From positions 186,001 through 250,000 of the forward strand of contig CAVOQD010000025.1 in NCBI GenBank assembly GCA_963698255.1: 64,000 nt of DNA, written 5' to 3'. The DNA is from JAWKOK01 sp963698255 (GTDB lineage Bacteria > Chloroflexota > Anaerolineae > Caldilineales > Caldilineaceae). Positions 28,577-37,117 of this stretch are shown here, in pieces. The translations under genes and the position numbers were made by a program. A model generated the notes under the pieces. It saw only the letters and a list, made by a program, of their open reading frames with translations. It had not been told where the DNA came from and did not search any database. Numbering within the stretch: position 1 is the stretch's first letter; each line of letters opens with the position of its first letter.

Positions 28577-29404
28577 ATGCCTGAACTGCCCGAAGTTGAA
28601 ACCTTTGTTCGCGAGCTTGAACCTCAACTGGCGGGCCGTTGTGTAACTGCCGCGGTCGTCAACTGGCCGAAGATCATTGCCCAGCCAAGCGTTGAAGTGT
28701 TTCAGCAAGGAATGGTAGGCCAGCGATTCGTCTCTTTTGGCCGGCGCGGCAAATTTATGCTGCTGGGGCTGGAAGGCGGCGACAGCCTGATCGTCCACCT
28801 GCGGATGACGGGGAAATTGCTGATCCAGCCACCCGACGCGCGCTCGGACAAACACACCCACGTTGTCTTGATGTTGGATGACGGCCGCCAACTTCACTAC
28901 AACGACGCCCGCAAATTTGGCCGGCTCTGGCTCGTCCACGACACGGAACCGGTACTGCAAAAATTGGGGCCCGAGCCGTTCGGCGGCGACTTCACCGACG
29001 ATTGGCTGGCCGCTCGCCTTTCTGGACGCAAGGCCAGTATCAAGGCCTTGTTGCTCGATCAGGCTGTGGTGGCCGGTGTCGGCAACATCTATGCCGACGA
29101 AGCGCTCTTCGGCGCAAGCATCCATCCGGCCCGCATGGGCGGAACGCTTGAATCGGAGGAAGTTGAGCGGCTTGTCGAGAGCGTACAGGAGGTGCTGGGA
29201 CGCGGTATCGAGCGGAGAGGCAGCAGCCTGGGGGACAGCGGCGCTCAGAACTATGTGCGGCCCGGCGGCGAGTCAGGCGGCTTCCAGGAAGAACACAGAG
29301 TGTTTCGGCGGACAGGGAAGCCTTGTCCAATCTGCGGCACGCCGGTCGAACGGATCGTGCTGGCCCAGCGCAGCACCCATTTCTGCCCCGCGTGTCAGGT
29401 CTAG
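28577..29404 (+). CDS. mutM: Formamidopyrimidine-DNA glycosylase
   Basis: 275 residues starting MPELPEVETF, so the catalytic Pro2/Glu3 are in place. Other landmarks are GRRGKFMLL (catalytic Lys loop), LRMTGKLL, DARKFGRLWL, the helix-two-turn-helix VAGVGNIYADEALF, and a C-terminal zinc finger CPICG...CPAC. It removes oxidised purines such as 8-oxoguanine and nicks the abasic site. It lies 63 bases after the anti-sigma gene and may be co-transcribed. Confidence 0.95.
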   Translation: MPELPEVETFVRELEPQLAGRCVTAAVVNWPKIIAQPSVEVFQQGMVGQRFVSFGRRGKFMLLGLEGGDSLIVHLRMTGKLLIQPPDARSDKHTHVVLMLDDGRQLHYNDARKFGRLWLVHDTEPVLQKLGPEPFGGDFTDDWLAARLSGRKASIKALLLDQAVVAGVGNIYADEALFGASIHPARMGGTLESEEVERLVESVQEVLGRGIERRGSSLGDSGAQNYVRPGGESGGFQEEHRVFRRTGKPCPICGTPVERIVLAQRSTHFCPACQV

Positions 29405-29429
29405 CAGCTTATACCGCGACATCTATCCT

Positions 29430-29502
29430 GTACCACGACATTTATGTTGCAGCGCCGCCCACACGATGAACCAATGTACTACGACATGAATGTCGTGCTA
29501 CA
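29430..29502. repeat. Fold-back element, ACGACAT family, copy A
   Basis: Contains a half unit TGTACCACGACATTTATG (29430 on) and a near-perfect 28-bp palindrome (TGTACTACGACAT / ATGTCGTGCTACA, 29475-29502). It sits exactly between the convergent mutM and YtxH-like genes and probably ends transcription from both. Related copies are at 33133 and 48761. Confidence 0.75.
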
Positions 29503-29778
29503 TCAAGCATTGCCCGGTAACTGACCGACATCGTTGGTAGGGGTCGCAGGGTTGTTTGGAGCAGCAGGCCGGGGACGTTTGGCGGCTTCAAATCGGCGAC
29601 GCATCTCGGCCTCGCGTTCGTCTGCCGCCCGGTCGCCGTCTTCCAACGCCTTATCCCATCGTGACCGATAGGATTCATCGTACCTGGCTCCGTCTGTCGG
29701 CCCAAAGACGTAGTTGAAGACGACACCCACCGCAGCGCCAACGGCCGCCCCGATCAATAAGAACCCAGTTTTGCCCAT
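29503..29778 (-). CDS. Small YtxH-like membrane protein
   Basis: 91 residues from ATG 29778, chosen for AGGGAGAAG directly upstream. One Gly/Ala-rich membrane helix (GFLLIGAAVGAAVGVVFNYVFGP) is followed by a charged, probably coiled-coil tail (DGDRAADEREAEMRRRFEAA) and a Pro/Asn-rich end. This is the shape of YtxH/gas-vesicle-like general stress proteins. It lies downstream of the PspC gene on the same strand. Confidence 0.7.
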   Translation of the reverse strand: MGKTGFLLIGAAVGAAVGVVFNYVFGPTDGARYDESYRSRWDKALEDGDRAADEREAEMRRRFEAAKRPRPAAPNNPATPTNDVGQLPGNA

Positions 29779-29933
29779 CTTCTTCTCCCTGCTGTCTGAA
29801 AATCGCGTGCAGTGCTCAGTGTCGATTTGATATGCAAGATTATAGCGGTCATCGACAGGGATGCCAAGCAAAACAGAAGCCGGACCCTTACAGAGTCCGG
29901 CTTCCAGCCATTCCTATGAACTCTCAGACCATC

Positions 29934-30887
29934 CTACATGGCGTTGTTGACGGTCCCGTCAACGATGGTCACGTCTTGCGCTTCCGATCGCTCCTTGGCG
30001 ACGTCAAGCGGCGCCGCTTCGGGCAAAATCAGGCCAACGGCCACGTAGACTAGCACGCCCATGCCGACGCTGCCGATGCTAAAAGCGACCCAGATCAGGC
30101 GCACCAGGTTGGAATCTATGCCCAGGCGCTGGCCGATGCCGCCACAGACGCCCAGCAAAATCCGGTCGCTGTTGCTGCGTCGAAGTGGGATGCGCTGTCG
30201 CACGTCACTCATGCCGGCCTTGACTTCGTCGCTGGAGGGCATTTTGCCGTTCACATTGACATTGCCCTGTACTTTGTTCTTCATGTTGGCGAAGTCGACC
30301 TTCAGATCACGGTTGGCGCCACGCAGCAGCATGTAGCCGATGCCAATCAACAGGGCGGGCCAGAAGAAGACGTTCACCAGCGACCAAAGCGCACCCCAGA
30401 GGCCGCCCAGCACGCCGATGTTCGCCAGCAACCAGACGATGCCGAGGCCGATGAGGACATAGGCGCCACGGATCAGGTTGCGCTCAGAAAGCGCAATGGC
30501 TGCCGGGGCCTGCTGTCCGCCGGCGACGCTGCCGACCGGGAGCAACACCCAGAGCGCCACGTAGGCCAGGAAGCCGCCGCCGCCGGTCGCCAGGGTCATC
30601 ACGACCCAGAACAGACGAATCAGGGTGGCGTCCCAGCCGAAGAAATCCGCCAGGCCGCCGCAGACGCCGCCGACCATCTTGTCAGTCGGGCTGCGATAGA
30701 GCGTGCGCTTCGGCTTTTCAGCTTTGGGCGCTTCAGTCTCAGGAGCCTTGGGAACCTCAGGGTTCGCTTCTAAACGGACGAAGTTCACTTCGGGCTCCGG
30801 CGTCGTCCCGGCAGATGTCCGGGCAGATTGTGAAGTGTCGTTGTCGACCGGAACAGTGCTCTCTTCAAGCGTGTAATCGATGTTCAT
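29934..30887 (-). CDS. Protein with two PspC domains
   Basis: 317 residues, ATG preceded by GAGGAGGGAAG. After a ~65-residue acidic tail there is a first PspC domain (TLYRSPTDKMVGGVCGGLAD...LLPVG). Two more membrane segments follow (LIGLGIVWLLANIGVLGG, VNVFFWPALLIGIGYMLL). A second PspC domain is near the C-terminus (RRSNSDRILLGVCGGIGQRL...GLILPE). PspC-type proteins sit in the inner membrane and take part in envelope stress responses. Two copies in one chain are less usual. Together with the adjacent YtxH-like gene it suggests a small envelope-stress unit. Confidence 0.88.
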   Translation of the reverse strand: MNIDYTLEESTVPVDNDTSQSARTSAGTTPEPEVNFVRLEANPEVPKAPETEAPKAEKPKRTLYRSPTDKMVGGVCGGLADFFGWDATLIRLFWVVMTLATGGGGFLAYVALWVLLPVGSVAGGQQAPAAIALSERNLIRGAYVLIGLGIVWLLANIGVLGGLWGALWSLVNVFFWPALLIGIGYMLLRGANRDLKVDFANMKNKVQGNVNVNGKMPSSDEVKAGMSDVRQRIPLRRSNSDRILLGVCGGIGQRLGIDSNLVRLIWVAFSIGSVGMGVLVYVAVGLILPEAAPLDVAKERSEAQDVTIVDGTVNNAM

Positions 30888-31198
30888 CTTCCCTCCTCAA
30901 ATTAAACGTGTCTCCTTGAACAGAGAGACGGACTGCATTGCCTGGCTGTTGTTCACTGGCTCTATTCGGCGCAGTCTTTCCTCAATCGTTCGCAGTTGGT
31001 TCAATCACCTAACAGTACGAGCGCTTTTGGAAAAGGTTGCAGCAATTTCAAAATTCACGAATTTGTTCGTAGCCATCTGGGCGCATTTCAACTGGGTGTG
31101 GTTGAAGCATTCCGGCTCAACCCGAGAATGAATCGAGACACTTTCCATTTGAACGGAATAAGCGGTAGAATATGAATCTGTGAGGGAGCAAACATCCG
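30888..31198. other. Divergent intergenic region
   Basis: 311 bases between the PspC gene and the DUF2071 gene. It carries ribosome binding sites at both ends (GAGGAGG on the minus strand, GAGGGAG on the plus strand). I see no convincing sigma-70 promoter with correct spacing and no repeat. Confidence 0.5.
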
Positions 31199-32038
31199 AT
31201 GACCCAAGATCACTTTTCGACAAATGATCTGCTCGACCATATAGCCCACCGGCCGTGGCCGCTGCCCGCTTCGCCTTGGATCATGGCCCAGAGTTGGGCA
31301 AACCTGCTCTTTGCCCATTGGCCGATGGCGACTGAGGCAATGCGTGTCTTGGTGCCATCGACATTGGCGTTGGATACCTACGACGGCCAGGCCTGGATCA
31401 GCGTTGTGCCGTTCAAGATGTGCGACGTGCATCCACGAGGATTGCCGACGGTTCCATGGCTCTCCCATTTTCCCGAATTGAATGTGCGCACCTATGTGAA
31501 GGCCAAGGACGGCAGCCGGCCTGGCGTCTACTTCTTCAGCCTGGATGCAGCCAATCCGGTGGCCGTGATGCTGGCCCGGTCATTTTTTCGACTGCCCTAT
31601 TTCCATGCGCAGATGGATCTGATTGTCCACGGCCAGGCTGCGTCGCAGATTTCCGGATGCCTATCGACAGGAGAAACGCTCCTTGGCGAGAACAAGACGA
31701 TCTATTATCAAAGTCGGCGTACCCATCCGGGGGCGGCGCCCGCGATATTTGTCGCCAACTACCGGCCGACGGACCTGCCGTTTTTCGCCCAGCCCGGCAC
31801 GCTTGAGCATTGGCTGGCTGAGCGCTATTGTCTCTACGCTGTCGATGGGACAGACGTTTTTTGCGCTGACATCCATCATCTGCCCTGGCCCTTGCAGCCG
31901 GCCGAAGCCGAGTTCTGCGTCAACGAAATCGTGTCGGCCGGCGGATTTCGGCTCCCCGATACGCCGCCCATTCTGCACTATGCAGAGCGCGTTGACGTGG
32001 CCACATGGCCGTTGAGGCGCATTGTTGGCAGTCAGTAA
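31199..32038 (+). CDS. DUF2071 (YqjF-like) family protein
   Basis: 279 residues, ATG after GAGGGAGCAAACATCCG. It has the family pattern: MAQSWANLLFAHWPM near residue 30, VPSTLALDTYDGQAWISVVPF, then LPELNVRTYV-like HFPELNVRTYVKAKDG, and GVYFFSLDAANPVAVMLAR. Members fold like acetoacetate decarboxylase relatives, but no function is assigned. There is no signal peptide. It precedes uvsE by 121 bases on the same strand. Confidence 0.85.
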   Translation: MTQDHFSTNDLLDHIAHRPWPLPASPWIMAQSWANLLFAHWPMATEAMRVLVPSTLALDTYDGQAWISVVPFKMCDVHPRGLPTVPWLSHFPELNVRTYVKAKDGSRPGVYFFSLDAANPVAVMLARSFFRLPYFHAQMDLIVHGQAASQISGCLSTGETLLGENKTIYYQSRRTHPGAAPAIFVANYRPTDLPFFAQPGTLEHWLAERYCLYAVDGTDVFCADIHHLPWPLQPAEAEFCVNEIVSAGGFRLPDTPPILHYAERVDVATWPLRRIVGSQ

Positions 32039-32159
32039 CTCCGAAAGATTGCCGGTTCATCTGGGCCATGCCGTACTAAACTGAAGCTGTTACGAGAGCA
32101 TGTCATCTGTGGCAAATCTTTAGCATCGGACCCATTGAAGACCCCGACGGAACACGAAA

Positions 32160-33113
32160 ATGAACAGCTATCATCTTGGATTCCCCGTGAAGGTGATCGG
32201 CGCGCCGTTGCGTTCACACGACAGCCGTCGCTGGCAGAATGAACCTCATCTGAGCGTCAGTCTGGCCTATCTGCGTGACATCTTCACCTATCTGCACAGC
32301 CGTGATATCCGCTTTTACCGGCTGGCCGGCCAACTCGCACCCTATCTGACCCACCCGCAGATGCCTCAGTTTCACAATCAGATCGACGAATGCGCCACCG
32401 AACTGGCGGCCACCGGCGATCTGGCGCGCCAGTATGGCCTCCGCCTCTCCATCCACCCCGCCTATCACATCCAGATGAGCAGCTCGGACGAGGCCATGGG
32501 TGAACGCGCCCGGGCCGAGTTGGGCGCGGCGGCGCGTTTGCTGGACGCCATGGGCATGGACGACACTTCGGTGCTGGTTGTTCATGTCGGCAGCGCCTAT
32601 GGAGAGCCGTTGGCGGCCCGCGACCGTTTTGTGCGTCGATTCGAGCAGTTGCCGGCAGCGGCACGGGCGCGTCTGGCGCTGGAAAATGACGACCGCCATT
32701 TCGATCTGGCGGACGCGCTTTGGGTTCATCGACGCACAGGGGTTCGGCTTGTCTTTGATGTGCTGCACCATCGCGTGCTGGATAGTCAAGGCCGCCCCAT
32801 GACGGATGCGCTGGCGGCGGCGCTCGCTACCTGGCCGCCGAGTTGCAAGCCCAAGATCCACTTCAGCAGCCCGCGCACAGCGATCCGGCAGGTGATGCGC
32901 AACGGCGAGCGCCAGTTGCAGATGCCCCTGCCCAATCAACACAGCGACTTCATTCACGCGTTCGAGTTCATCGACTTTTTGCGCGATGCAACCGACGCCG
33001 GTCTGCGGCCATTCGACATCATGTTGGAGGCAAAGGGAAAGGAACTTGCGTTGTTGCGGCTGAGGGAGCAGATCGCCCGCTTCGCGCCGGATCTGGCGAA
33101 TCGTGTGGGGTGA
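32160..33113 (+). CDS. uvsE: UV damage endonuclease
   Basis: 317 residues with the UvsE/UVDE TIM-barrel pattern: SVSLAYLRDIFTYLHSRDIRFYRL, the metal-site strand LRLSIHPAYHIQ, VLVVHVGSAYG, LALENDDRHFDLAD and GVRLVFDVLHHRVLD, with the His, Glu and Asp ligands in place. The enzyme nicks 5' of UV photoproducts and other lesions without a lyase step. It is slightly longer at the C-terminus than the Thermus enzyme as I remember it. With mutM 3 kb away it adds to local DNA-repair content. Confidence 0.88.
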   Translation: MNSYHLGFPVKVIGAPLRSHDSRRWQNEPHLSVSLAYLRDIFTYLHSRDIRFYRLAGQLAPYLTHPQMPQFHNQIDECATELAATGDLARQYGLRLSIHPAYHIQMSSSDEAMGERARAELGAAARLLDAMGMDDTSVLVVHVGSAYGEPLAARDRFVRRFEQLPAAARARLALENDDRHFDLADALWVHRRTGVRLVFDVLHHRVLDSQGRPMTDALAAALATWPPSCKPKIHFSSPRTAIRQVMRNGERQLQMPLPNQHSDFIHAFEFIDFLRDATDAGLRPFDIMLEAKGKELALLRLREQIARFAPDLANRVG

Positions 33114-33132
33114 GGAGCCTTGTCCCAGAAAT

Positions 33133-33206
33133 TTGTACCACGACATTTATGTCGTAGGTTTTTGCCGGCAGTACCAGCAGCCTACGACATAAATGTCGTG
33201 GTACAA
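33133..33206. repeat. Fold-back element, ACGACAT family, copy B
   Basis: A perfect 26-bp inverted repeat (33133-33158 and 33181-33206) around a 22-base spacer. Each arm contains its own palindrome CGACATTTATGTCG. It lies between convergent uvsE and the ADP-ribosylglycohydrolase gene, and the stop codon of the latter (33182-33184) is inside the right arm. Confidence 0.92.
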
Positions 33207-34345
33207 GTGGCGCGGAAGCAATCCACAAAACGGTCGAGGGTATCATCTAGATCGATGCCGTGGACGATCTTATTGCTCGCGATCACTTGGGCCACCAACT
33301 CGGCGGGCAGCGCTTCCTCGCCGTATATGGCGCCGGCCAGCGCTCCGGCAATGCCGGCATAGCAATCGATGTCCTCAAAACGCACAGGATTCCCCGCCTC
33401 GTCGTAGCTCACATGGTTGACAGCCATGAGCATAGCCCGCATGGGATCGCCGTCGGCAGCCAAGACCGACAGCCAGGCAATGGCCAGCGTGCGGAAGGGG
33501 TCGAATGTGTTGTAGCCGCCGAAAGCGACCGACAGCCGATCTGCCAGCGCGACATCCGCCTCAAGCGAATTGTCTGAATCAGTGTCGAGCAGCGATCTAG
33601 CTTGGAGCAGATGCGCTTGAACATAAGGCTCACTGAACTTGCCGCCGAGCTGGAGCGGGTCCATGGCGACCGAGCGATCAAAAACGTCTGCGGCGGTGAT
33701 ATCTTCGGCAACGGCGATACTCAGCGCTGCAGCCAGCAGACCGACCGCCTCGCGCGCATAGCCGATGTCGTAGAAAGCGGTTCGGAACGCCTGTCGATAG
33801 GCCGACTCGGGTTGGCCCGGAAAGAGCAGCCCGGCCGAGGTCACCGTGATCAGACCGCTGAGAATGGGGAAGTTGAGACCCAATCGACGGCCCAGTAGCT
33901 CGTCCGGCTCCAGCCCCGGAAACCGGTTCGACGTCTTACCTAGCCGGCCACGACAGACGCCTTCCCAATGTTCAAACTGCTCACGTGTGAATTCGGTGTG
34001 TCCTGGGAAGACGGAATCGGGGTGTTTGTAGAGGTCGAGAAAGTGTGCCGCCATGTCGTCGGCCGTGGGCATCCGGCCCAGCTTGATGGCCAGTTCGAGG
34101 AAGAGCCAGTTGTAGCGAGTGTCGTCGGTACCCGTACCGGCCGGCGCAGGTTGGGCCCAAACGCCATGAGGGCTGGCCGAAATGTGGGATTCGTATAGCC
34201 CGTCGATCCAAGGACGTCCATCGATCTGCGGAGCGATCTCCACCGGTTGGAACTCGAAAGGCGCGCCGATGGCATCGCCCAGTGACGCCCCCAGTACGCA
34301 ACCACGGATTTTTGAACGCAATGATGGAGAAGCGGGTTCGGTCAT
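33182..34345 (-). CDS. ADP-ribosylglycohydrolase family protein
   Basis: 387 residues. The N-terminal GCVLGASLGDAIGAPFE and the metal-site GTDDTRYNWLFLE are typical of the family, as is the C-terminal CYAGIAGALAGAIYG. The enzymes remove ADP-ribose from modified proteins or small molecules using two Mg ions. The gene follows the argininosuccinate-lyase-like gene on the same strand. The last residues (CTTTFMS) are encoded by the right arm of the fold-back element at 33133-33206, so the original C-terminus may have been replaced by repeat insertion. Confidence 0.88.
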   Translation of the reverse strand: MTEPASPSLRSKIRGCVLGASLGDAIGAPFEFQPVEIAPQIDGRPWIDGLYESHISASPHGVWAQPAPAGTGTDDTRYNWLFLELAIKLGRMPTADDMAAHFLDLYKHPDSVFPGHTEFTREQFEHWEGVCRGRLGKTSNRFPGLEPDELLGRRLGLNFPILSGLITVTSAGLLFPGQPESAYRQAFRTAFYDIGYAREAVGLLAAALSIAVAEDITAADVFDRSVAMDPLQLGGKFSEPYVQAHLLQARSLLDTDSDNSLEADVALADRLSVAFGGYNTFDPFRTLAIAWLSVLAADGDPMRAMLMAVNHVSYDEAGNPVRFEDIDCYAGIAGALAGAIYGEEALPAELVAQVIASNKIVHGIDLDDTLDRFVDCFRATCTTTFMS

Positions 34346-34368
34346 TCTGGCTAACTGTCCCAGATCTA

Positions 34369-34420
34369 GTTCGTAGTGACGGCGTCAGCCGTCCGGACCG
34401 CTAAGGCGGTTACTACGAAC
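34369..34420. repeat. Fold-back element between lyase and ADP-ribosylglycohydrolase genes
   Basis: GTTCGTAGTGAC (34369-34380) pairs with GTTACTACGAAC (34409-34420) with one mismatch. GGCGTCAGCCGTCC and GGACCGCTAAGGCGG between them give further pairing. Confidence 0.75.
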
Positions 34421-34450
34421 GAAATTGCCACGTTAATTGCAGACAGCTAC

Positions 34451-35956
34451 TCACTGTCCGAAGCAGAGGAAAGCGTCTCCTGAATGGCCGCCATCGCCTT
34501 GCTCCGTCGGTCGCTCGCAGACGACAGGCGCGTCTCCTGCGTCGGCCAACCAAGGCTGATCGTAGCTCAGCAGATCACGCTCCAGGACGTCAAGCAGCTC
34601 CGCCGTTGCGCTCGGCGCTACCCCGCCGACGACAGTGCGAATGGCAACGAAATGTTCCGGATCAAGCGCCTGAGCCATCTGCTCTGCGGTGAAATCCAGT
34701 TGACGATCGAGAACCTCAACGGCTGCCGCCTGGAGCATATCGATGGTCAGTTCTTCGCTGGGAACGCCGTCTCTGACCGCGTTCTGCACCAGCGTAGCCA
34801 CCACCTTGTGGGCTAGGCGGAAGGGCAGACCCAGATCACGCACCAGTGTGTCGGCCAACTCGGTCGCCGTGGTGAAGCCCGCGCCCGACTGCTTGCGCAG
34901 ATGCTCCTCGTTCAGTTCCACCGTTTCGAAAAAGGCTGTGTAGAGCTGCACGCACTCCGACGTTGCCTCGATGGCATTCTGCAAGGGCGGAATGATCTCA
35001 TCCTCAATGTCCTGGGTGTCGCCGTAGGGGATGCTGTGGCACTGCATCACCACGGTCTGGGCATAGCCGATGGCTCGGCTAAGGCGGGCGCGCAGGTGTT
35101 CGAGTACGACCGGGTTGCGCTTCTGCGGCATGATCGAGCTGATCTGCACGAAGCTGTCGTGGACATGCAGCGCTCCCGACTCTGCCGTCGCCCGGTTGAG
35201 CAGATCATGGGTGACGCGGCTGAGCCCGATGCAGAGCGATTGGATGGCAAAGGCCAGGTCAGTGAAGTTGTCGCCCGCACCGATGGCGTGGTGGGTGCTG
35301 ACTACGACGGCGTCAAAGCCGAGCAACTCGGCCACGCGCATGCGGTCGATGGGAAAGCCGGTGCCGGTGAAGGCGGCCGCGCCCAGCGGCGACTCGTTCA
35401 TGTTGGCATATGCGGTGGCAATGCGAAACTGATCCTTGGCCAAAAAGCTGGAGATTCCGGCGAGATAGTGGGCGAAGGTGACCGGTTGGGCCGGTTGGGT
35501 GTGGGTGTAGCCGGGCATGAGCGTGATCAGATGTTTGCGCGCCTGGGTTAACACGGCCTCTCGCAGACTCAGCAGTTCCCCGTAGAGCGATAGAATCCCT
35601 TGGCGGAAGGCCATGCGCTCCAGTGCGTGGCCCAGATCATTGCGGCTGCGCGCCAGTTGCAGGTTGCCGCCGTAGTCCGGACCGACCATTTCGATGATCA
35701 ACGACTCGATGCGGAAGAAGAGATCCTCGACGCCGGGTTCGTAGGCCAACGCCTCTGCGCCGGCCTCGCGGATCGTCTGGACGGCCTCAAAGATGGCGCC
35801 GGCATTGTCGCCGCTGATGATACCGCACTCGCAGAGCATCACAGCGTGGGCGTCGTGCGCGGCCAGCATATGCTCAAACAGATGATCGCGCGCGTCGCGA
35901 TAGGCATGCTGGAGGACGAATTCGCTGTAGATAGGATGCGGGAAGGGAATAGACAT
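34451..35956 (-). CDS. Argininosuccinate lyase-like enzyme
   Basis: 501 residues of the fumarase/aspartase superfamily. Visible landmarks are LQLARSRNDLGHA, PGYTHTQPAQPVTFAHYL, PLGAAAFTGTGFPIDR and the signature SSIMPQKRNPVVLEHLRA with the catalytic Ser loop. These fit argininosuccinate lyase best. The gene is last of an operon with an ABC sugar-type importer and an amidohydrolase and is far from any arginine biosynthesis gene. A catabolic lyase acting on an imported amino- or carboxylate-linked compound is therefore as likely as ArgH. The C-terminus carries an extra ~30 residues with several Cys/Gly. Confidence 0.82.
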   Translation of the reverse strand: MSIPFPHPIYSEFVLQHAYRDARDHLFEHMLAAHDAHAVMLCECGIISGDNAGAIFEAVQTIREAGAEALAYEPGVEDLFFRIESLIIEMVGPDYGGNLQLARSRNDLGHALERMAFRQGILSLYGELLSLREAVLTQARKHLITLMPGYTHTQPAQPVTFAHYLAGISSFLAKDQFRIATAYANMNESPLGAAAFTGTGFPIDRMRVAELLGFDAVVVSTHHAIGAGDNFTDLAFAIQSLCIGLSRVTHDLLNRATAESGALHVHDSFVQISSIMPQKRNPVVLEHLRARLSRAIGYAQTVVMQCHSIPYGDTQDIEDEIIPPLQNAIEATSECVQLYTAFFETVELNEEHLRKQSGAGFTTATELADTLVRDLGLPFRLAHKVVATLVQNAVRDGVPSEELTIDMLQAAAVEVLDRQLDFTAEQMAQALDPEHFVAIRTVVGGVAPSATAELLDVLERDLLSYDQPWLADAGDAPVVCERPTEQGDGGHSGDAFLCFGQ

Positions 35957-35991
35957 GGGTGGGGTTCTCTTTCTGTGGAGACAAAAACAAA

Positions 35992-36091
35992 AATGGTTAA
36001 TGGTGAACGATTAATGCTCAACGATTAACGGTTCTCGTCGCGAGACGCATTCCGTTAACAATTGAGCATTATCAATTCATCATTAACCATT
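35992..36091. repeat. Fold-back element between permease and lyase genes
   Basis: An imperfect ~40-bp inverted repeat: AATGGTTAATG...GATTAACGG (35992-36031) against CCGTTAAC...CATTAACCATT (36052-36091). It is AT-rich, unlike the neighbouring genes. Confidence 0.8.
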
Positions 36092-36093
36092 GC

Positions 36094-36999
36094 TCAGCCC
36101 TTGAGTCCGGTCAGGGCGATGCCTTTGATGATCTGGCGTTGGAAGATGAGGAAGACCAGCAGCAGCGGCACGGTGGCCAGACTGGCCCCGGTCATGATCA
36201 TCTCCCACTGGGTGGTGGATTCGCCGCGGAAGAAGCTGAGGCCGACGGGCAGCGTGTAATAGCTGCGTCCGCTGGCGACGATCAGCGGCCAGAGGTAGGC
36301 GTTCCAGTTGCCGATGAAGTTGAAGATGCAGAGCGCGGCAATTGCGGGCTTGACCAGCGGCATGGCCACGCGCCAGAAGATGCCAAACTCGTTGACGCCG
36401 TCGATGCGCGCGGCGTCGAGCAGTTCATTGGGCACGCCGTCGAAAAACTGGCGCATGAGAAAGATGCCGACAGCCGTGATCACGCCGGGGAAGACAATGC
36501 CCCAATATTGCATCGCACCCTGGTTCCAGCCCAGTTGGACGCTCATGTTGAACCAGGGGATGATGAGCATTTCGGTGGGAATCATGAGCGTGGCCAGAAT
36601 GCCGAAGAAGATGACGTTCTTGCCCGGAAACTCGAACTTGTTCAGCGTGTAGCCGACCAGGCTGTCAAAAAAAGCGACACTGGCCGTGCTGATGGTGGCG
36701 ATGAGCAGACTGTTGAAGTACCAGCGGCCAAAGTCATTGGTCTGCAACACCTCGACATAGTTGTTGAGCGTTGGGTTCTTGGGCAAAAAGGAAAACTTGA
36801 CCAGCTCGGGGGCCGGTTTCAGACTGGTGAGGATCATCCAGACGAAGGGTGTCACCATCACCACCGCGCCCAGGCTCAGGATCAGATAGACGAGGATCAA
36901 CTCCCACGTCGCCCGGCGCGGTCTGCCGGGGGTCGTGCTGACAACCCGTTCCGCCATATCGAGCGTACGTTCAGCGCTCGTGTCCGTCATACTTGCCAT
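36094..36999 (-). CDS. ABC sugar-type importer permease, MalG-like
   Basis: 301 residues with six predicted membrane helices. The inner-face EAA loop reads LLDAARIDGVNEFGIFWRVAMPLVKPAIAAL, which docks on the ATPase. The C-terminus IIKGIALTGLKG is typical of MalG-type (family CUT1) permeases. It partners with the permease and solute-binding protein genes just upstream (37118-38014, 38129-39499). No ATPase gene is in the cluster. Confidence 0.93.
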   Translation of the reverse strand: MASMTDTSAERTLDMAERVVSTTPGRPRRATWELILVYLILSLGAVVMVTPFVWMILTSLKPAPELVKFSFLPKNPTLNNYVEVLQTNDFGRWYFNSLLIATISTASVAFFDSLVGYTLNKFEFPGKNVIFFGILATLMIPTEMLIIPWFNMSVQLGWNQGAMQYWGIVFPGVITAVGIFLMRQFFDGVPNELLDAARIDGVNEFGIFWRVAMPLVKPAIAALCIFNFIGNWNAYLWPLIVASGRSYYTLPVGLSFFRGESTTQWEMIMTGASLATVPLLLVFLIFQRQIIKGIALTGLKG

Positions 37000-37019
37000 A
37001 GCTCAAGAATCCAATCTGT

Positions 37020-37114
37020 AATAGACCGCGGATTAGACGGATTAGGCTGATATTCGCGGATATTTTCCAAAATCCGATTATTATCCGCCGCATCCGCCTA
37101 ATCCGCGGTCTATT
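37020..37114. repeat. Fold-back element, ACCGCGGATTAG family, copy A
   Basis: AATAGACCGCGGATTAGACGG at 37020 pairs with CCGCCTAATCCGCGGTCTATT ending at 37114, one mismatch in 21. The element fills the gap between the two permease genes. A related copy is at 62793. Confidence 0.88.
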
Positions 37115-37117
37115 CTT

